From Escallonia rubra (Eukaryota > Streptophyta > Magnoliopsida > Escalloniales > Escalloniaceae), in NCBI GenBank assembly GCA_033065855.1, contig JAVXUO010003207.1, positions 186,001 through 250,000 on the forward strand: DNA of 64,000 nucleotides, in the 5' to 3' direction. Made by a program: the position numbers and the translations under genes. Below, piece after piece: positions 10,306 to 23,189 of this stretch. The notes under the pieces were generated by a model, which saw only the letters and a list, made by a program, of their open reading frames with translations, was not told the DNA's origin and made no database searches. Every line of letters starts with the position of its first letter. The first letter of the stretch is position 1.

Positions 10306-13300
10306 CTACAACATGATAACAGCTACTGTTATCAGCAGTGCTATTGTAAATATAAAAGCCTGCAAACATTATCAGCTCTTGGATTAATATGAGCATGAAG
10401 GGCTAACAAAGGAAGAGTGATGTGCTTATAGGATATGCCATCAAAAAAAAACAAATTGAGGCTGGTAGTTGCAGAAAATTAACCCAGATCAGTTGCTTTC
10501 TTAATATACCCAGGCGCCACGTCTGGTAAAGCGCCTTTCCCTTCCATCAGCCTTAACTTTTATGTTGTTTTGACACACGAACCATAAGTGTGCATTGGCG
10601 AATTTTATACTGCCAAAATATAAAGATTCTGAAGCTATTTTCAGCTCATGGGAGCAAATTCACACGCATGCGAGCACAATAAGCGCGCTGGCACGCAGAA
10701 TTTTGCTCCCTCTCCAACACTATGCCCTCCCATTACGAACCAAATTTTTTGAATAAAAGAATAGATAAAGCAACACGTGACCAATAAAACCATCCAGATC
10801 ACCGGCATGTGGTGGACAGAAGACAATCTATTTGCAGCATCGAGTTTTCATTTTTTATTTCTGGGGGCGGACGGTGGGAGAGGGTCGGTGCCGAAGCGAA
10901 AGTGACAAAAGAGCCAAGCCTAAAAAGTTTACAACCTCAAGAGGGTAAGAAACCGTGTTCCTGCCTATTCTGATGTACTGAAGATTTTACACCTCAAAAC
11001 ATTTTATACCTTCTCTACCTACAATTATACGTTTCTCTCTCCAAGAAATCTCTTTTCCATCTGTATGATTTTACTTTTGTGGTGGGGGTGTATAAAATTG
11101 AAAGTGGTGATCCAGTAATCGTCCATCGACTACCTGTCACAATAAATGTACGTAAGCGTCAATGAGCAGCATAATGGTAGGGATTGGTAGCTCGGGCTGA
11201 CGAGGAAAAGAGGAAATACGAGGAGGAGAGAAGATCAGTAAAAGTCGTTCATGACATGGCAGTGAGAGGTGAAGATGATGAGTTGGGACTTGGGAAGGAA
11301 ACAAGAGAGCATGACAAAAAAATCACATTATATTCACTATTGAACTGGTAAAATTGTGATTTAGATGTTGTGACACAAGCACACATGTCATGACTCATTT
11401 CACATTTTGGGATTCATACTTCTACCCCGTTTTTTTCTTTTCCCACGGCTGTCCAAGGAGGAGTACTCTGTTTCCAAACAACGAGAAGTCGAGAACTTAC
11501 ATGAGGCAACTATAGTTTTTGAAAACACAAGAAGAGTTGTCTATAAGTATTAAACTTCTAAGGGAAAGCACAGTTTTCTAAAGCAAATAGAGTATAGACA
11601 GGTCCAAAACTCATAGAAATCACAGGAGAATATCTTCAAAGAAAAGCCAGCCTAAAAAGGAAATACCTTTGCCAAAGCAGTGTTATCTTAAAAGAGCATA
11701 TGCATGAGATATGACATTTCACAGATATGGGGTTCAAGGTTTAGCATTCTTTTGTAGCACCAGACGACAGAAACCACTTAATGTGTCCCAACTACATAAA
11801 TCATGTTTCACCTTCTAGGGGCAATACAAAATCGATTAGACAGTTGAAGGATGCAGTATGCGGTACACTTACAGCTATTGCGTTAGCCGCAAGTCCTGAT
11901 CGTTCCCTTGGATCCTTGTCGTAGTATTTTCCAAAGTAGAGTATTGTGGCATAATACCACATTAACGGAATTATAAATCCAAGCAAAAAACTGCAAAAGG
12001 ATGGTAAATCCTTTAGAGAGAGAGAGAGACAGAGGAAGAGAGCATTGACATTACTATATATAAGAATAAGGGGACTCACGAAAACCAGCCTATTCCACAG
12101 CCACAGCAACGAAGGCGTTTGTCAAGCACTCCCAGTTGTTTATCCTCCACATCTCCGATGAGGGTATAATTTCCATTTGCACTCTCCTTGACATCTGGTG
12201 AGACCCCTATTTACCAAGATACATTTAAGTAAACTTACCCTGTTACTCTTGCCAAAAAAAAAGTTTGTGTGTTGCTACAGAATCTCAGATGGTACATAAA
12301 TGAAAATCAAAATGCCTTCACCAAGTATGAATAGAGTCATATTGTTTCCAGATAAGCTATTCTCAAAGGAAATTCCTGGGCATATGGGTTCAATAGGATA
12401 ACCATGATGCGCATTATTCCAGTCAAATACACGTCATAGTAAAACTGGTACTTATTTATAAATTCAGTGGACTTTTAAAATGGGATCACCCATTTCATAA
12501 GAGTTTGCGATGACAGTTTATATTACCAACGGGATAGCCAAATTGACGAGACTTCAGTCATTTCAGGGTCTAGCCAGGTTTAGATGTACACAAAAAGAAG
12601 TTGCTTCAGTGCTTCAAACGTAAAACCTCCGGCTTTCGAGTTACAAAGGAGCAACCTTGCCCTTGCAACAAGGCTCGCCCTCTACTATATGAGTAAATTT
12701 GTTGTCAAACAACAAGTCGTAACTTCTTTTGGTAAAGTAATGTCACTATTTAACTTGGCCTATACAAATTATGTTAGCCATGGTAATGAAAAGATTCTGA
12801 TGCCTCAAAAGAAAGACATCTAGGCCAAAGACCAGGGAGACGAGATAATGAAGATAATTTTGAATGAACAACGGGAAAGCATAGGAAAGCAGAAGCAGGT
12901 AGAGTGAAAGAAGCGTTCAATCAGTCAACTTATGCTTGCTTGACCGCCAATAATGCTGCAGCTGAACCATGACCCAAGAGAAGGACCTTGTACCTAGGGC
13001 TAGAGATGTAATAAGGAGCATCTTAATTTTTTCCAGTGACAACATAAATTCACTATAATTTCGACACACTATGCAAAGCCAACTGACCAACAAGAACCAA
13101 CGATAGACCAATAGGAGTCATCTAGAAAAGAACGAAATACATAGATACTACATGAAACGCTACATTTTCACGAAAATTGCAAAATTTTTTACCAAATATT
13201 TCCCAGAGCACATCCTACACAAATGAAAATGCAGAAAAGAAAACAAAGCTAGATAGAGATGATTACTTTGATCCATGAGTTTGAAAGATTAGAAATGTAG

Positions 13301-13341
13301 TGAGTCGATATTACCGGCTCCTCTATCTTCCTTTATAGCAC
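10306..13341 (-). CDS. Ribosomal protein L18a-like small membrane protein
   Basis: Four coding exons are visible: 13315-13341, 12080-12208 (approximate acceptor), 11873-11990 and 10306-10359. In order they give AIKEDRGAG, VSPDVKESANGNYTLIGDVE, LRCCGCGIGWFSFLLGF, PLMWYYATILYFGKYY, DPRERSGLAANAIA and AFIFTIALLITVAVIML before TAG. This is the plant '60S ribosomal protein L18a-like' group: small proteins with a CGCGIGW turn and two hydrophobic segments, not true ribosomal proteins. Splice phases agree throughout. The 27-nt exon is very short. I could not locate the exon with the start codon; it must lie between 13342 and about 14760. A leader exon seems to end at about 14755 (donor ACTG/GTACAC). 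The leader contains short upstream ATGs (around 14875), which may dampen translation. The function of the family is unknown. Confidence 0.8.
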
Positions 13342-14697
13342 CTGTTACATAGAAGTGCACCGGTTTAAGCAGCTAGTATCACGACAATTAGGTTATGCTA
13401 CAAGCAGCATTTTCCAAGTGAATTAAAGTTCATTTTTGGCATGACAAGATCCTAGCAAACAGTATAAGTTTACTGGTAAATAATATTTGCACGTACGAAA
13501 AAACATGTTTTCCATGACAAGTTTGTCATAAGGCAAATTGTCATACAACAAACTTCTTTTCTCGTACGTGCAAACAATATTCACCGGTAAGTAGGCAATC
13601 ATCAACAATTTCAAACAAAACTCTCACAACTCCAGAAAAGATTAGATCTACAACTGAAACGACAGAAAGCATTAACGGTCAACTCGGAGGAAATATTTTA
13701 ATACAAAAGTACAGCACCACAAATCAGGAAGCCCGTATTAATGGTAAATTCTTTAGGTTCCACTTCTTATCAAAAGGGGTGAGGACCGAAGCATCTGTTG
13801 TAAACCACTTGACTTCCTTCCAATTACCGGCAATGCCAACTACACCCTTAAGTCAAATAATGAAAAGAGGCCCCCTATTACATATCACTAACAAATGAAT
13901 CGACGCAATCAATACACTTGATAAAAATTTCAACAAACAGATGTCTTATCTTCCCCTGGCCTTTTCTCTTCCCAAATTACTCAGAAAACCGACTTTCGGT
14001 GAACGTCCTTGACTGCATAGCAATCTGAAACCAACTTGGGGTGGAGTCAATTTTGGGTGAACCAACTTAAGGCTGTATTGTGCTGGCTGTGAGGGTGAAC
14101 GAAGGAAGGGGGTCATGGCATAAGAATCAGTCAGTAGCTAGTGCTTTACTTGGGTGGATTCAGTACCACTTCTATAATGATAAGACTGACATTCTTCGGG
14201 CATCACATGCAAATTATAGTGGGATACACAAATTTCCAGCGAAATTGGAGCCACCCTGGATCTGTCACAGAAGTGGGTAATTAGACTAAGATTTCCAAAA
14301 GCAAGCAAAAATTCACGGGCCACAATTCATCAACATTAATGTTGTGGAACCCTCTTTTGCCCAAAGGAAACTGGTACCAAATAAGATATCCAACAAGCAA
14401 AGCACAAATTCAGGTATAAGGGTATGATTGTTAACAAAGTCTCAAATCACAGAAAAGTAAAGAAAAGAATACCAGCTAATTAAAAGAGTAGTAAAATGAT
14501 TATCTATACTGTTTAGTCCCACCAGCTAACCACTTATCAAACCCCCAAAGCAAACAGTCAACGCAAACAGCAAAACACCCAGAAATTCAAAACAGAAAGT
14601 CTTTAATCAAAAACCCTTCATCACGAATAATGAATTAAGAGTGGCCAAGCAACTCAAATTTGAGCTACCCATTAGCCATCAAGATTAGAAGCGCTTC

Positions 14698-14744
14698 TGT
14701 GTGTGTGTGTGTGTGTGTGTGTGACAGAGAGAGAGAGAGAGAGA
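14698..14744. repeat. Compound microsatellite (TG)n(GA)n
   Basis: About 13 TG units are followed by about 10 GA units. It lies just inside the first intron of the L18a-like gene, next to the presumed leader donor. It is likely to vary in length between individuals. Confidence 0.9.
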
Positions 14745-14943
14745 CGCGTGTGTACCAGTAAAAAGGTGGGGCTACAAGCGTAAGCCAGCCAACAAAGAGC
14801 AGGGAATTGCAGGATGAAGAAGAAGAAAGCAGATTCCGTTTGGGGCTAAGAAGCCTTCAAAACGCTTTCTTCTCCATCTTGTCTCCTCTCCTTCTCTCTA
14901 CTCCATTTATTTCCTTGTACATTAAGGAGCAACGTTATAGTCA

Positions 14944-14971
14944 TGACTCGTGAGTCATGAGTCATGACTCA
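14944..14971. promoter_or_regulatory. Four adjoining 7-bp GCN4/AP-1-like bZIP sites
   Basis: Four 7-mers sit end to end with no gap: TGACTCG (14944-14950), TGAGTCA (14951-14957), TGAGTCA (14958-14964) and TGACTCA (14965-14971). TGAGTCA is the core of the plant GCN4-like motif bound by group S/C bZIP factors. The cluster lies just upstream of the GA-rich leader of the L18a-like gene, in proximal promoter position. Binding and function are inferred. Confidence 0.6.
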
Positions 14972-17051
14972 ACTCGCACCAAATTGACACTTGTCATTTC
15001 TAATTTATTACGTCCCGAAAAAAAAATTCAAAGCGTAAATATAGCGTGTTTATAATTTAGTCAATTATTGAAGATTCATTTGTAGCCTCATTAAGCTACT
15101 TATAATACTCTAGTGATTCATACTACAAACTAGTAATTAAAACTCTAACGATATAGCAACAAAGAAGAATTTTCCCTCGTCGTATGCCACCTTTGTTTGA
15201 GCTTAATATAATTGGATTGAATGTGACTTCAAGAGGAACTGTGTTGCTGTGGTATGAATAACAAAATTTTATCATGCGATTTTATATGACACGGTATTAA
15301 TTATTTCATTAATATCATTTCTGTCATCGTGCACCCAAATTGGATTTAAATTCTCCAGGGCGCGACATCCTGTTTCATGAGGCAAATATGTATTGTGTAC
15401 AATAGTTGAACCATTCCCTTTGTCTCCTTAAAGTTTTCATCTTTGGCTTTTTGATAAAAAATTTAAGATAAAATTTACTTCACAAAGTTTAACTAGCACT
15501 TGACAAGTCAAACTAGTATATTAAAAAAAGTAAAATCAATATTTTTATGTACTAAAATCTAGTCCGTGAAAAGTAAAAGATAAAATTTAGGTCCCCGTTT
15601 GACAGGGTTTTTTTTCATTTTTGAAAACTGAAAAAAATAAACGCGTTTGGTAACTACTTTTTATTTTTTTTTTTTCAGTTTAAAAAATCAGTTTTTAAAC
15701 CAAAGCTGTTTTTGAAAACTCCAAAAATGAGTTTCGGTATGTTTTTTTTTTTAGACCACCATCACCCTCCCACCGCTGGCAGCCGGCAACCACCGCCGGC
15801 AGCCGCTGGCCACCGCCACCGCAAACCACCACAAAAAAAAACTCAAAATAAAACCAGGTTATCAAACACCCACTTGTTTTTGTAAAAAAAATAAATTTAA
15901 CTGCTCTTTAATTTTTTTTTTTAAAAACTGAAAGTATTGTCAAGAAGAGCCTAAAATAGAAAAATTATATACTTTTTTGTATTAGAGAAAATAAATATTT
16001 TCAGATTGATTTTAACGTCAACCGAGACTGACAACACAAGTCCAACTCAATTCACAGCTAACGGGCCTGGGTTCAGTGAGCTGGGCCAATACTGGACCTG
16101 AAACTAAAGCCCGAACTTACTTTACAAAGCTCAGCTCGTTAGTCCCGGCTCCCTCGATTGGATCCCCCTCGATTAGTTTAGTCAATTAAAAGCACGAATG
16201 AAACTTTTGAAGGGGGGAAAATAGAGAAAAAGAAAAGGCACATAAACATTACTGAATGTAGATGTCAATTTCGAATCCTCGTACTAATGGGAGGCATATT
16301 ATTTGCAGTTTTAACACAAAGCAAAAAAAGAAAAAAAAGATTGATGTCAATGAGGTTAGCTCTACCGGTTGAAAAAGTGACTTCTAAATTAGCAGGGCTC
16401 GAGTGAATGAACTAATATACATCAGAATTTAACATGCCTCTGCAGCTTTCGACAACCCGATCAGCGTGACGAATTTTACGAGAAGATTCAATGCACCATT
16501 AAGATTATTCAACGGGAAGAATGATTGGTACCCCCCTCCCCTTTGTGACTGAGTTGTACCCTGCGTATGGCTTTCTCAAGGGAGCTTGGCACTTACATAC
16601 TTCCTGAAAAGCTATCTATGGCAGTGAAGGTAAACTTTCAGTCTACGAATTGCGGGGAATGGAGCCCTGCCCCTAAGTGTCCTCCCATCTTTCACCATGT
16701 GATCAATCTGTATATATGTGCCTAACGAAAATCCACAGTAGTAGTTGGAAAAAAAAACATTTACTTGCACGAAAGAGAAAAGAACTTGAGATTTGAGCAA
16801 CTATACAGCAACAACAGAAGCTCCAATATACGGAGATGGCACAACATGTTGCATAACGTAAGCTCAGTAATAGAGATTGTTAACTGTTTCTATAACAGAT
16901 ATTTGGTACTGTTCTCATACCCACATTAAGCCCATGTGAAAAAGGAATGGACCAAGCTATGTAATATTGAGAGGCAGTACTATGTTGTATAGAGCTATAT
17001 ATATATTGGAATTGGGACAACAAAATGATGGGTGACACATATATATATATA
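14972..17051. other. Intergenic region and presumed 3' UTR of the HAB1-like gene
   Basis: AT-rich sequence with no gene seen. It holds a possible MITE (15588-15953, listed separately). The last few hundred bases before 17052 are probably the HAB1-like 3' UTR, since 17052 is that gene's stop. A TA-rich run lies at 17037-17051. Confidence 0.5.
15588..15953. mobile_element. Possible MITE with TAGG...CCTA ends
   Basis: The segment opens TAGGTCCCCGTTTGACA. It closes with the rough inverse, TTGTCAAGAAGAGCCTA. Inside are mirrored GAAAACTG / AAAAACTG stretches and a short CCACCGCC-rich core. I see no clear target-site duplication. It could be a diverged hAT- or PIF-type MITE. Confidence 0.4.
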
Positions 17052-20000
17052 TCAAGATTTGCTCTTAAACTTTCTCTGAGCTTTCAAGTCCACCACAATC
17101 ACAGAAATGTTGTCCTTGCTTCCCTTCTGGATAGCAAGCACTGAAAGGTATTCTGCTGCTGCTTGAGCCGCGGGATCTACTCCTTGGCCCCTTTCAACAG
17201 GAGCACCACCCCCATTCTTTTTGTGCCATAGCAGAATCCGCCTCCTAGCCACTTCACACACTTCCTCGCTCGTCATGACGTCCCATAATCCATCACTGGC
17301 TAAAATAAGACACTCATCTTCTCTAGCTCGAGGTGTAAATGTGACTTCTGGGTCAGGTATGATCCACGGCTTTAAATATCTATCACCTACACCAAGAAGA
17401 ATAAATGATATAAATGTCGACTTCTATCATCAGAGCATATTCCAAAGTTCAAAGACAGCCAAAACAAAGACAAAGGGAAGGCATGCCCATGTTGTCACAT
17501 GCAAATGCTCTCTGAAGACAGGTGATAAATGCTGATTTTTTGTACTGAATTTTGATGAAAAAACAAAACAAGGAAAGACAAGGTGTCAAAACTATCTACT
17601 CTGTTGACCCTGTTAGTCATGTATTTATGAAAACAAAATTATATGATGAAGTGCCAATATGCAATTAACTGGGTCTTGTTCTTTTATCCACAGCAGAATG
17701 GGTGCACAAAAATGTGTTACTGCGCTAAAGAAGAAACAGCTGAATCCCTTCAAAAGCAGCACTTCTCTCCTTCCTTATAAAACAAAGTAGGATAGAAAGC
17801 ATACAGGAGTCCTTTTTCACAAATTATTTCCCCTACTTGACTTTTTCCTTCTAGAACAACCCACATCCATCTTCTTCCTCAAGTTATCTTGCGAGCGTTA
17901 CTTCACAGGCAATTATTAAGAAAAAAATGAGGCAGCAATTAAACGAATTGTGCCCATGTGAGTTTTCACAGAGAAAGATAACTCTCCAAAGACAGAGGTC
18001 AGTAAAATGACTTGGCTCTCCCCCTTTCTAAAGGCTTCACCTCATTATAGAACAGTGACCACAGTCAAAGAAACAAAACTACTAGAAGAAAGGAGATCAC
18101 TTGAGCCACCACAAAGTCCCACCAGAAGATGCTAGCAACAAAAGCTCGGGAAAGGCACCTCCTTGCAAGGCCAAGAACTACGCCCTGACCCACTTTGATG
18201 TTCTGGATGGACAGACAAGCTTCTTCCAGAACCTGACCTCCCAATAAAATACGACTCTCCCACTGTCCTCGTAAATAACCTCACAGCAACATAGCGTCAT
18301 AGCCCCAAAGCCGCAAATCGGCTATACTCGTTTTGCCCTATATTCACTATGAAGCGCCTCAAGGGAGGCCAATCCAATGTACATGAAGGTATCTTTAGTG
18401 GCATGCATAAGTTTTAGTGATAAAACATACAATTCTTGATGTCATTTTTTTAATATTCGCTTAATGTTAGTAGGCAGATAATTGGAGTTTTCCATTTTTG
18501 ACTCTTCACCTACAAAAGATATAGGAGTCCAACAACCCACAAAATTTTATCATTTAGCTCAAAAACAAAGTAGGTTTAGAGACTTCACGAGAAATTCGAA
18601 AAGTTGTTTGCCTTATGATGCACCCTTCCCACAGTGCATAGATTGATTGGGAAATTCTTCTCATTCTCATTCTTCCCTTCCATACAAGATAAATTTCTGC
18701 TAATTACCCTTTCAACCAAACCTAGCAAGAAGCTACTTATAGCAAGCCATGCTCCAACATTCTGCACTAACAACCGTTAACTCCACGGAAGAATCAAGTT
18801 TACTCTTCAAGGTACTATCAAAGCGTAGGACAGCCCCCCAAACACCTATCCTCCTGAATTCCCCTGTATAAGGCTTGCGTGTTTGGACTCTCTTTTTGGT
18901 TTCTTCCCTTGTCGAGCTTCTGCACTTTACAATAGTCTGGGTAATCAAAAGTCCCCTTTACTTTATCTGAATGTTTCATTTTAAAGGAAATCGATGCTTG
19001 AGTCTTACCTTGTATGAAACTTTAAATGTTGTGTAATGAGAAATGCACACTTCCTAGTTCCTACAATTCTTCCCTTTCTGCTTCATTTTTGTAGCACTGA
19101 GCAGACCCCACTGACTAACCTTTTAGTAAATCACAAGAACTGCTTTATCAAGCCAAGTACTTCAATTTAACCACCCAAAACATACTAGTATAGTATCAGG
19201 TACTACGACAGCCCCTGAGACTTTCTTTACTGTTGCCAGAAACCATAACACAAGCCTTGTTAAAGTGATATATACGTTATCGCGCCATTCTCTAGTTGCT
19301 TAAGTTTTAAAGCAACGGTCACTTGCATTCGTACAAGATTTCGGGTTTCATAAGATGTTGAGTGCAAGACATCCTCCTGCATTTGGTCTTGCTTTAAGTT
19401 AGTGCCTTCGCGTTATGATTGTGCATGGTGCACTTTACCTAGGGGTTGCATGTGAGGGGTAGTTTTAAAAATGAAAACATTGTTGGGTCCATTCTCTATC
19501 AGCTTAACATGTGGAATACAGAGTCTCAAACAATCCTAAGATCTCTCTTATCTTTAGATAAAACCATAACACCTTAACATCCAATGTTATCTGCAACCTA
19601 GAATCTAAATTTCAGCAACCTGCCACCTAAGAAAACAAACAAATACCACCCCTTCACATCTATTAGAGTTAGAACACACTTCCATCTTATCAAGACAAAA
19701 TTAGCCCAGAGTAACCAGAAAACTAGCCAACACATGGTACACTTCCGCATCATTTCACGAAAATCAACAATCCAAACAGCCTTTTCGTAATTCTTCCCTC
19801 AAAATTTTTCTTTCTTTTTATTACAGAGCACAAGACAATGTCAACTTATAGTCCGCTACAACCTTCACAACAATACAGTGACGAGCACTAATTTTAGAAT
19901 ATGCTATTCAATGTTTGTACATGAATAGGTTCCATTTGACTATTCCAAAAGGGAATTGAGGACTTGATCTAGTTGCAATAACATTTGGGAATAATATTTT

Positions 20001-22046
20001 GGAACTCCATGATGGGTTTGTTTAGAATGAACCTAACAGGAAGATTTTCTAAATATAATCATTTCAAAGTTTTTATTTGGTGGATACCTGATCTATCGCC
20101 TTCGAGGGCAATGGGACTAACTTAGATGCAAAAAGAGAAATTTGAAATGCCGCAAGGTAAATGTCGTTTTGAAGCATGCACACACTCACAGTCCTATGAA
20201 TGGCTATAAGAGCAAAACACAAAGTACCTACCGATTGACCTTGACATTGCAAGCACTCCACAAACACGGTGGCCATCCCACTGTATGACCTTGCCTCCAG
20301 ATGCTTCAATCCTTGCATATTCATCTTCTCTGTTTGGCTGTCAGTAAAAAAAAAAACACACGTTGATATTCGTTTGCCACAAAGATTTCAATCCACACTG
20401 GCAAAAAAAAAGGGCAAAACCTTAAAAAGCGTCTTACTTTGTGATCATTAGACAATGCCATGGCTTCCTTGCCACGATAAAGGACTGCTCTTGAATCACC
20501 ACAATTTGCAACAATGATATGAGATGAACAAATTAATGCAACTACAGCAGTAGAACCAACAGTTTCAGGGGCAACAGGTTTAGATGTGCAGTTAAGGGTA
20601 TCTGCATTTTCTAAGGAGATGCCTCTGCTATCTCTACCTCCAACTTCATCATCAACCTTTAAAAAACAACTGGTGAAAGTTTTCTCCCACAGAACTTGTT
20701 GAGTGTCTCTCCTGCTTCCTTCAGCCAGATCACCTTTAACAGCTCTTAACTCCTCCGCCAAAGCAATATGGATGCGATCACGACAGTAGTCTGCAACCTG
20801 CATGGGAACATCTCTCAGTTTGACAACTAGAGATTGATTTACCACATGGCACACTCCAACACTGGTCATAACACGGAGATAGGTGGAGTCTATATCTATG
20901 TAACAAGTTTCTGAAGTAGTTTGGAATAGAAAAAATGAAGCAAAAAACAGAAAAATATTCAGGACATATGTTATGTCTTTTATCGGATACTCGGCCAAAG
21001 CTTGAAACTGAAACTAGTATGAATTAACAAAGAAATGTCAAAATTTCCATGCAAAAGGTGAACCAGTATTAACTTTGTGAATAATTTGCAAGCTATTAGG
21101 CAAAAAAAATTCTGGATCACATGCCTAATCGTGAAGTTAAGTAGTTGGATTATACTCTTAAGTTAATAAAACCAACATATAGTGTCCCAAAGAAAGAGGT
21201 AAACAGCTCGTGCAATAGAAAAAGGTTGAACCTAAAGGAGTCGTGTAAATGAAAAGCAATCAAACGTACCTGACAGCCTCCATGACCATCATACACACCA
21301 AAAAAATGAGTTGTTAAGTCACTCAAATTTTGACTAATCCCCTCAATTACGCGGTCGCCAATAAGCATTCTAATAGGAATTTTCAGAAACTGAGGTACAG
21401 CTGCAACAGTATCTTCCATTTCTGGCCTTTTTCCGCAAATGGACACAGAACCCCAAAGGGGCACGAACTCCAATTCGAAAACACTCCTAATGCCTCCTTT
21501 GCCAGAATTCTTATCCGTAGGCAACTGAAGAGCCACAACAGATGCTTTCGGAGTAGGTCCATTAGAACTGTCTCCATTTGCGCTCACCACGGCTAATAGA
21601 TCATTAGTCAGCTTGCTACTTTGTTCTCCTAAATTGATAAGCTTAGCAACAATTTGACCATTGTCAATCTCCTTAACTTGAAAAGCAATTTGCAAGCTTG
21701 TTCCTTTAGGGTCATCCACAACAGAAAAATTATTATCATCCTGAATCATAGCATCACTGGCAACCCAGTCACTTTCACTCATGTGCATCGTCCGTAAAAG
21801 ATCAGATTTTCCTCCATAATCTCGTGGTCCTGACAAACTTGCCATATTAATTTCAGTCTTCCCATCACCCCAAGTAGAACCATACTCTTTATGCAGCACT
21901 GGTGCTGGATCAGACAACAGAGTTGCTGTATCAGTCAGCAGCTTGACCCTTGTGATCTCCACATGGCTTGCAATTCCGGAATTATCACTGATAGGATTAG
22001 TGATGCTCAGTGTAACTGCAACAGCAGGAGACATCTCTTCCATCAT
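17052..22046 (-). CDS. HAB1: Clade A protein phosphatase 2C, HAB1/HAB2 ortholog (ABA co-receptor)
   Basis: Four coding exons: 21270-22046, 20438-20797, 20232-20337 and 17052-17386. All junctions are GT-AG and in phase, giving 525 aa (Arabidopsis HAB1 is 511). The start [14 protein letters not shown] mirrors HAB1 MEEMTPAVAMTLS; the second ATG (22043) is equally possible. The PP2C domain begins at about 205 ([20 protein letters not shown]). Metal ligands are present: DGHGG (D253), DGLWDV (D446) and GSKDN (D506). The tryptophan lock that senses ABA-bound PYR/PYL receptors is kept in [17 protein letters not shown] (W399). Clade A PP2Cs dephosphorylate and inhibit SnRK2 kinases; ABA-bound receptors block them. 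The last intron is about 2.8 kb (17387-20231), far longer than intron 2 (100 nt). ABRE motifs lie upstream. HAB1 versus HAB2 cannot be settled from one sequence. Confidence 0.93.
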
Positions 22047-23050
22047 CCCCACTTCAACTAGTGATGCAAAACTTATAACAATGTCTGGATCCCCTCAAAC
22101 TTACACAATTAACCTAACTTCTATCCTTTTCCATCCTTTTAGCTATTAAATTTGGGCTAGATTCACAAGTTTCACAACATCCACTCCCTTCCGGAGAGCT
22201 CAACCCACTAACAACAGTTAATACAAGATAACAAGAACAAATTGCAGATGGAATGAGCTAAAGATGAGAAAATTTGATATTGGGTCACGAGACCTGCCAG
22301 TCTTCTACAATGAACAAGAGAAAAAAGCACAGCACCACTAGGCACCAACAGCAAATTAAAGATGAGAACAAGCTAGAGGTAAGCAAAACGGAAGTGGGTC
22401 ATCAGATCTGCGAGTGAACAATGGATCTAATCATCCTTCAGTGTGAAATTCAAGAATGACCAAATCGAGTTTCTCCAGTATCTAGAGAGTACCGAATTCC
22501 ACCCTTTTCAGAAAGAGAACCAGCCCCAGAATACCCAAATCTTATCTCCACCACCAAACCTTAAATAGAGAAGCACATGTGACAAAATCTAAAACCAAAC
22601 CCTTATCCATAAACCCAGGAAGGCTATCGAATAGGTTCATGAAAAAGAACATAGGAAAGGAGCAAGCAACACCCCAAGAATCACATGGAAACCCTGAAAG
22701 GTAACCCCTTTTTGAACATAAAAACCTGAATATCACGGATCTGAGGCAAACCCATCACAGCCTCTTAAATTTTTGGCAATCTTTTCTCTTTACCCTCCAC
22801 TCCAACTTTCAAGAATCAAATTTTACATACCAGTACTATCTACTCTTTGAGCTTCTCAGGGCAACTGAAATTCACTAACAAAGTACAGCAACAAGTTTGA
22901 AGCCTGCTTACCAATTGAAACACCCAAGAATGGAACTGAAGCTTTAAAAACAATGGCCAGCAATCTGACTGTTTTTTCCCTAGATTTTTCCTTCCTGAAG
23001 TTGGGAGAGGAGAGAGAAAGGGAGAGAGATTCTTCAAAATGGGGTTACTC
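22047..23050 (-). other. Upstream leader region of the HAB1-like gene
   Basis: No separate gene is seen. On the minus strand the stretch 22990-23040 is CT-rich and resembles a plant transcription start and 5' UTR. The distance to the ATG suggests an intron in the leader, as clade A PP2C genes often have, but I did not fix its borders. Short frames here are not conserved-looking. Confidence 0.5.
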
Positions 23051-23058
23051 AAAACCGT

Positions 23059-23183
23059 GACACGTATTGGCTCAATTATCTAACTTCAATCAATGCACTG
23101 GACAGAAAAATGCTTTCGGGAGAGTGCTTACATAACGCTCATGGACTTTTCATGAGCGACAGGCACCAAGAAGCACACGTGTC
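23059..23183. promoter_or_regulatory. Two ABRE motifs upstream of the HAB1-like gene
   Basis: ACGTGTC occurs on the minus strand at 23059-23065 and on the plus strand at 23077-23183's right edge (23177-23183), where it overlaps a G-box CACGTG (23176-23181). ACGTGTC is a classic ABA-responsive element bound by ABF/AREB bZIP factors. Clade A PP2C genes are known to be ABA-induced as negative feedback. These sites are about 20-140 bp upstream of the presumed start of transcription. Their use here is inferred. Confidence 0.6.
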
Positions 23184-23189
23184 TATCTG

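Noticed and set aside
23059-23065. A single ACGTGTC counted alone as an ABRE
   Set aside because: One 7-mer alone is weak evidence; reported only as a pair with the G-box copy at 23176-23183.
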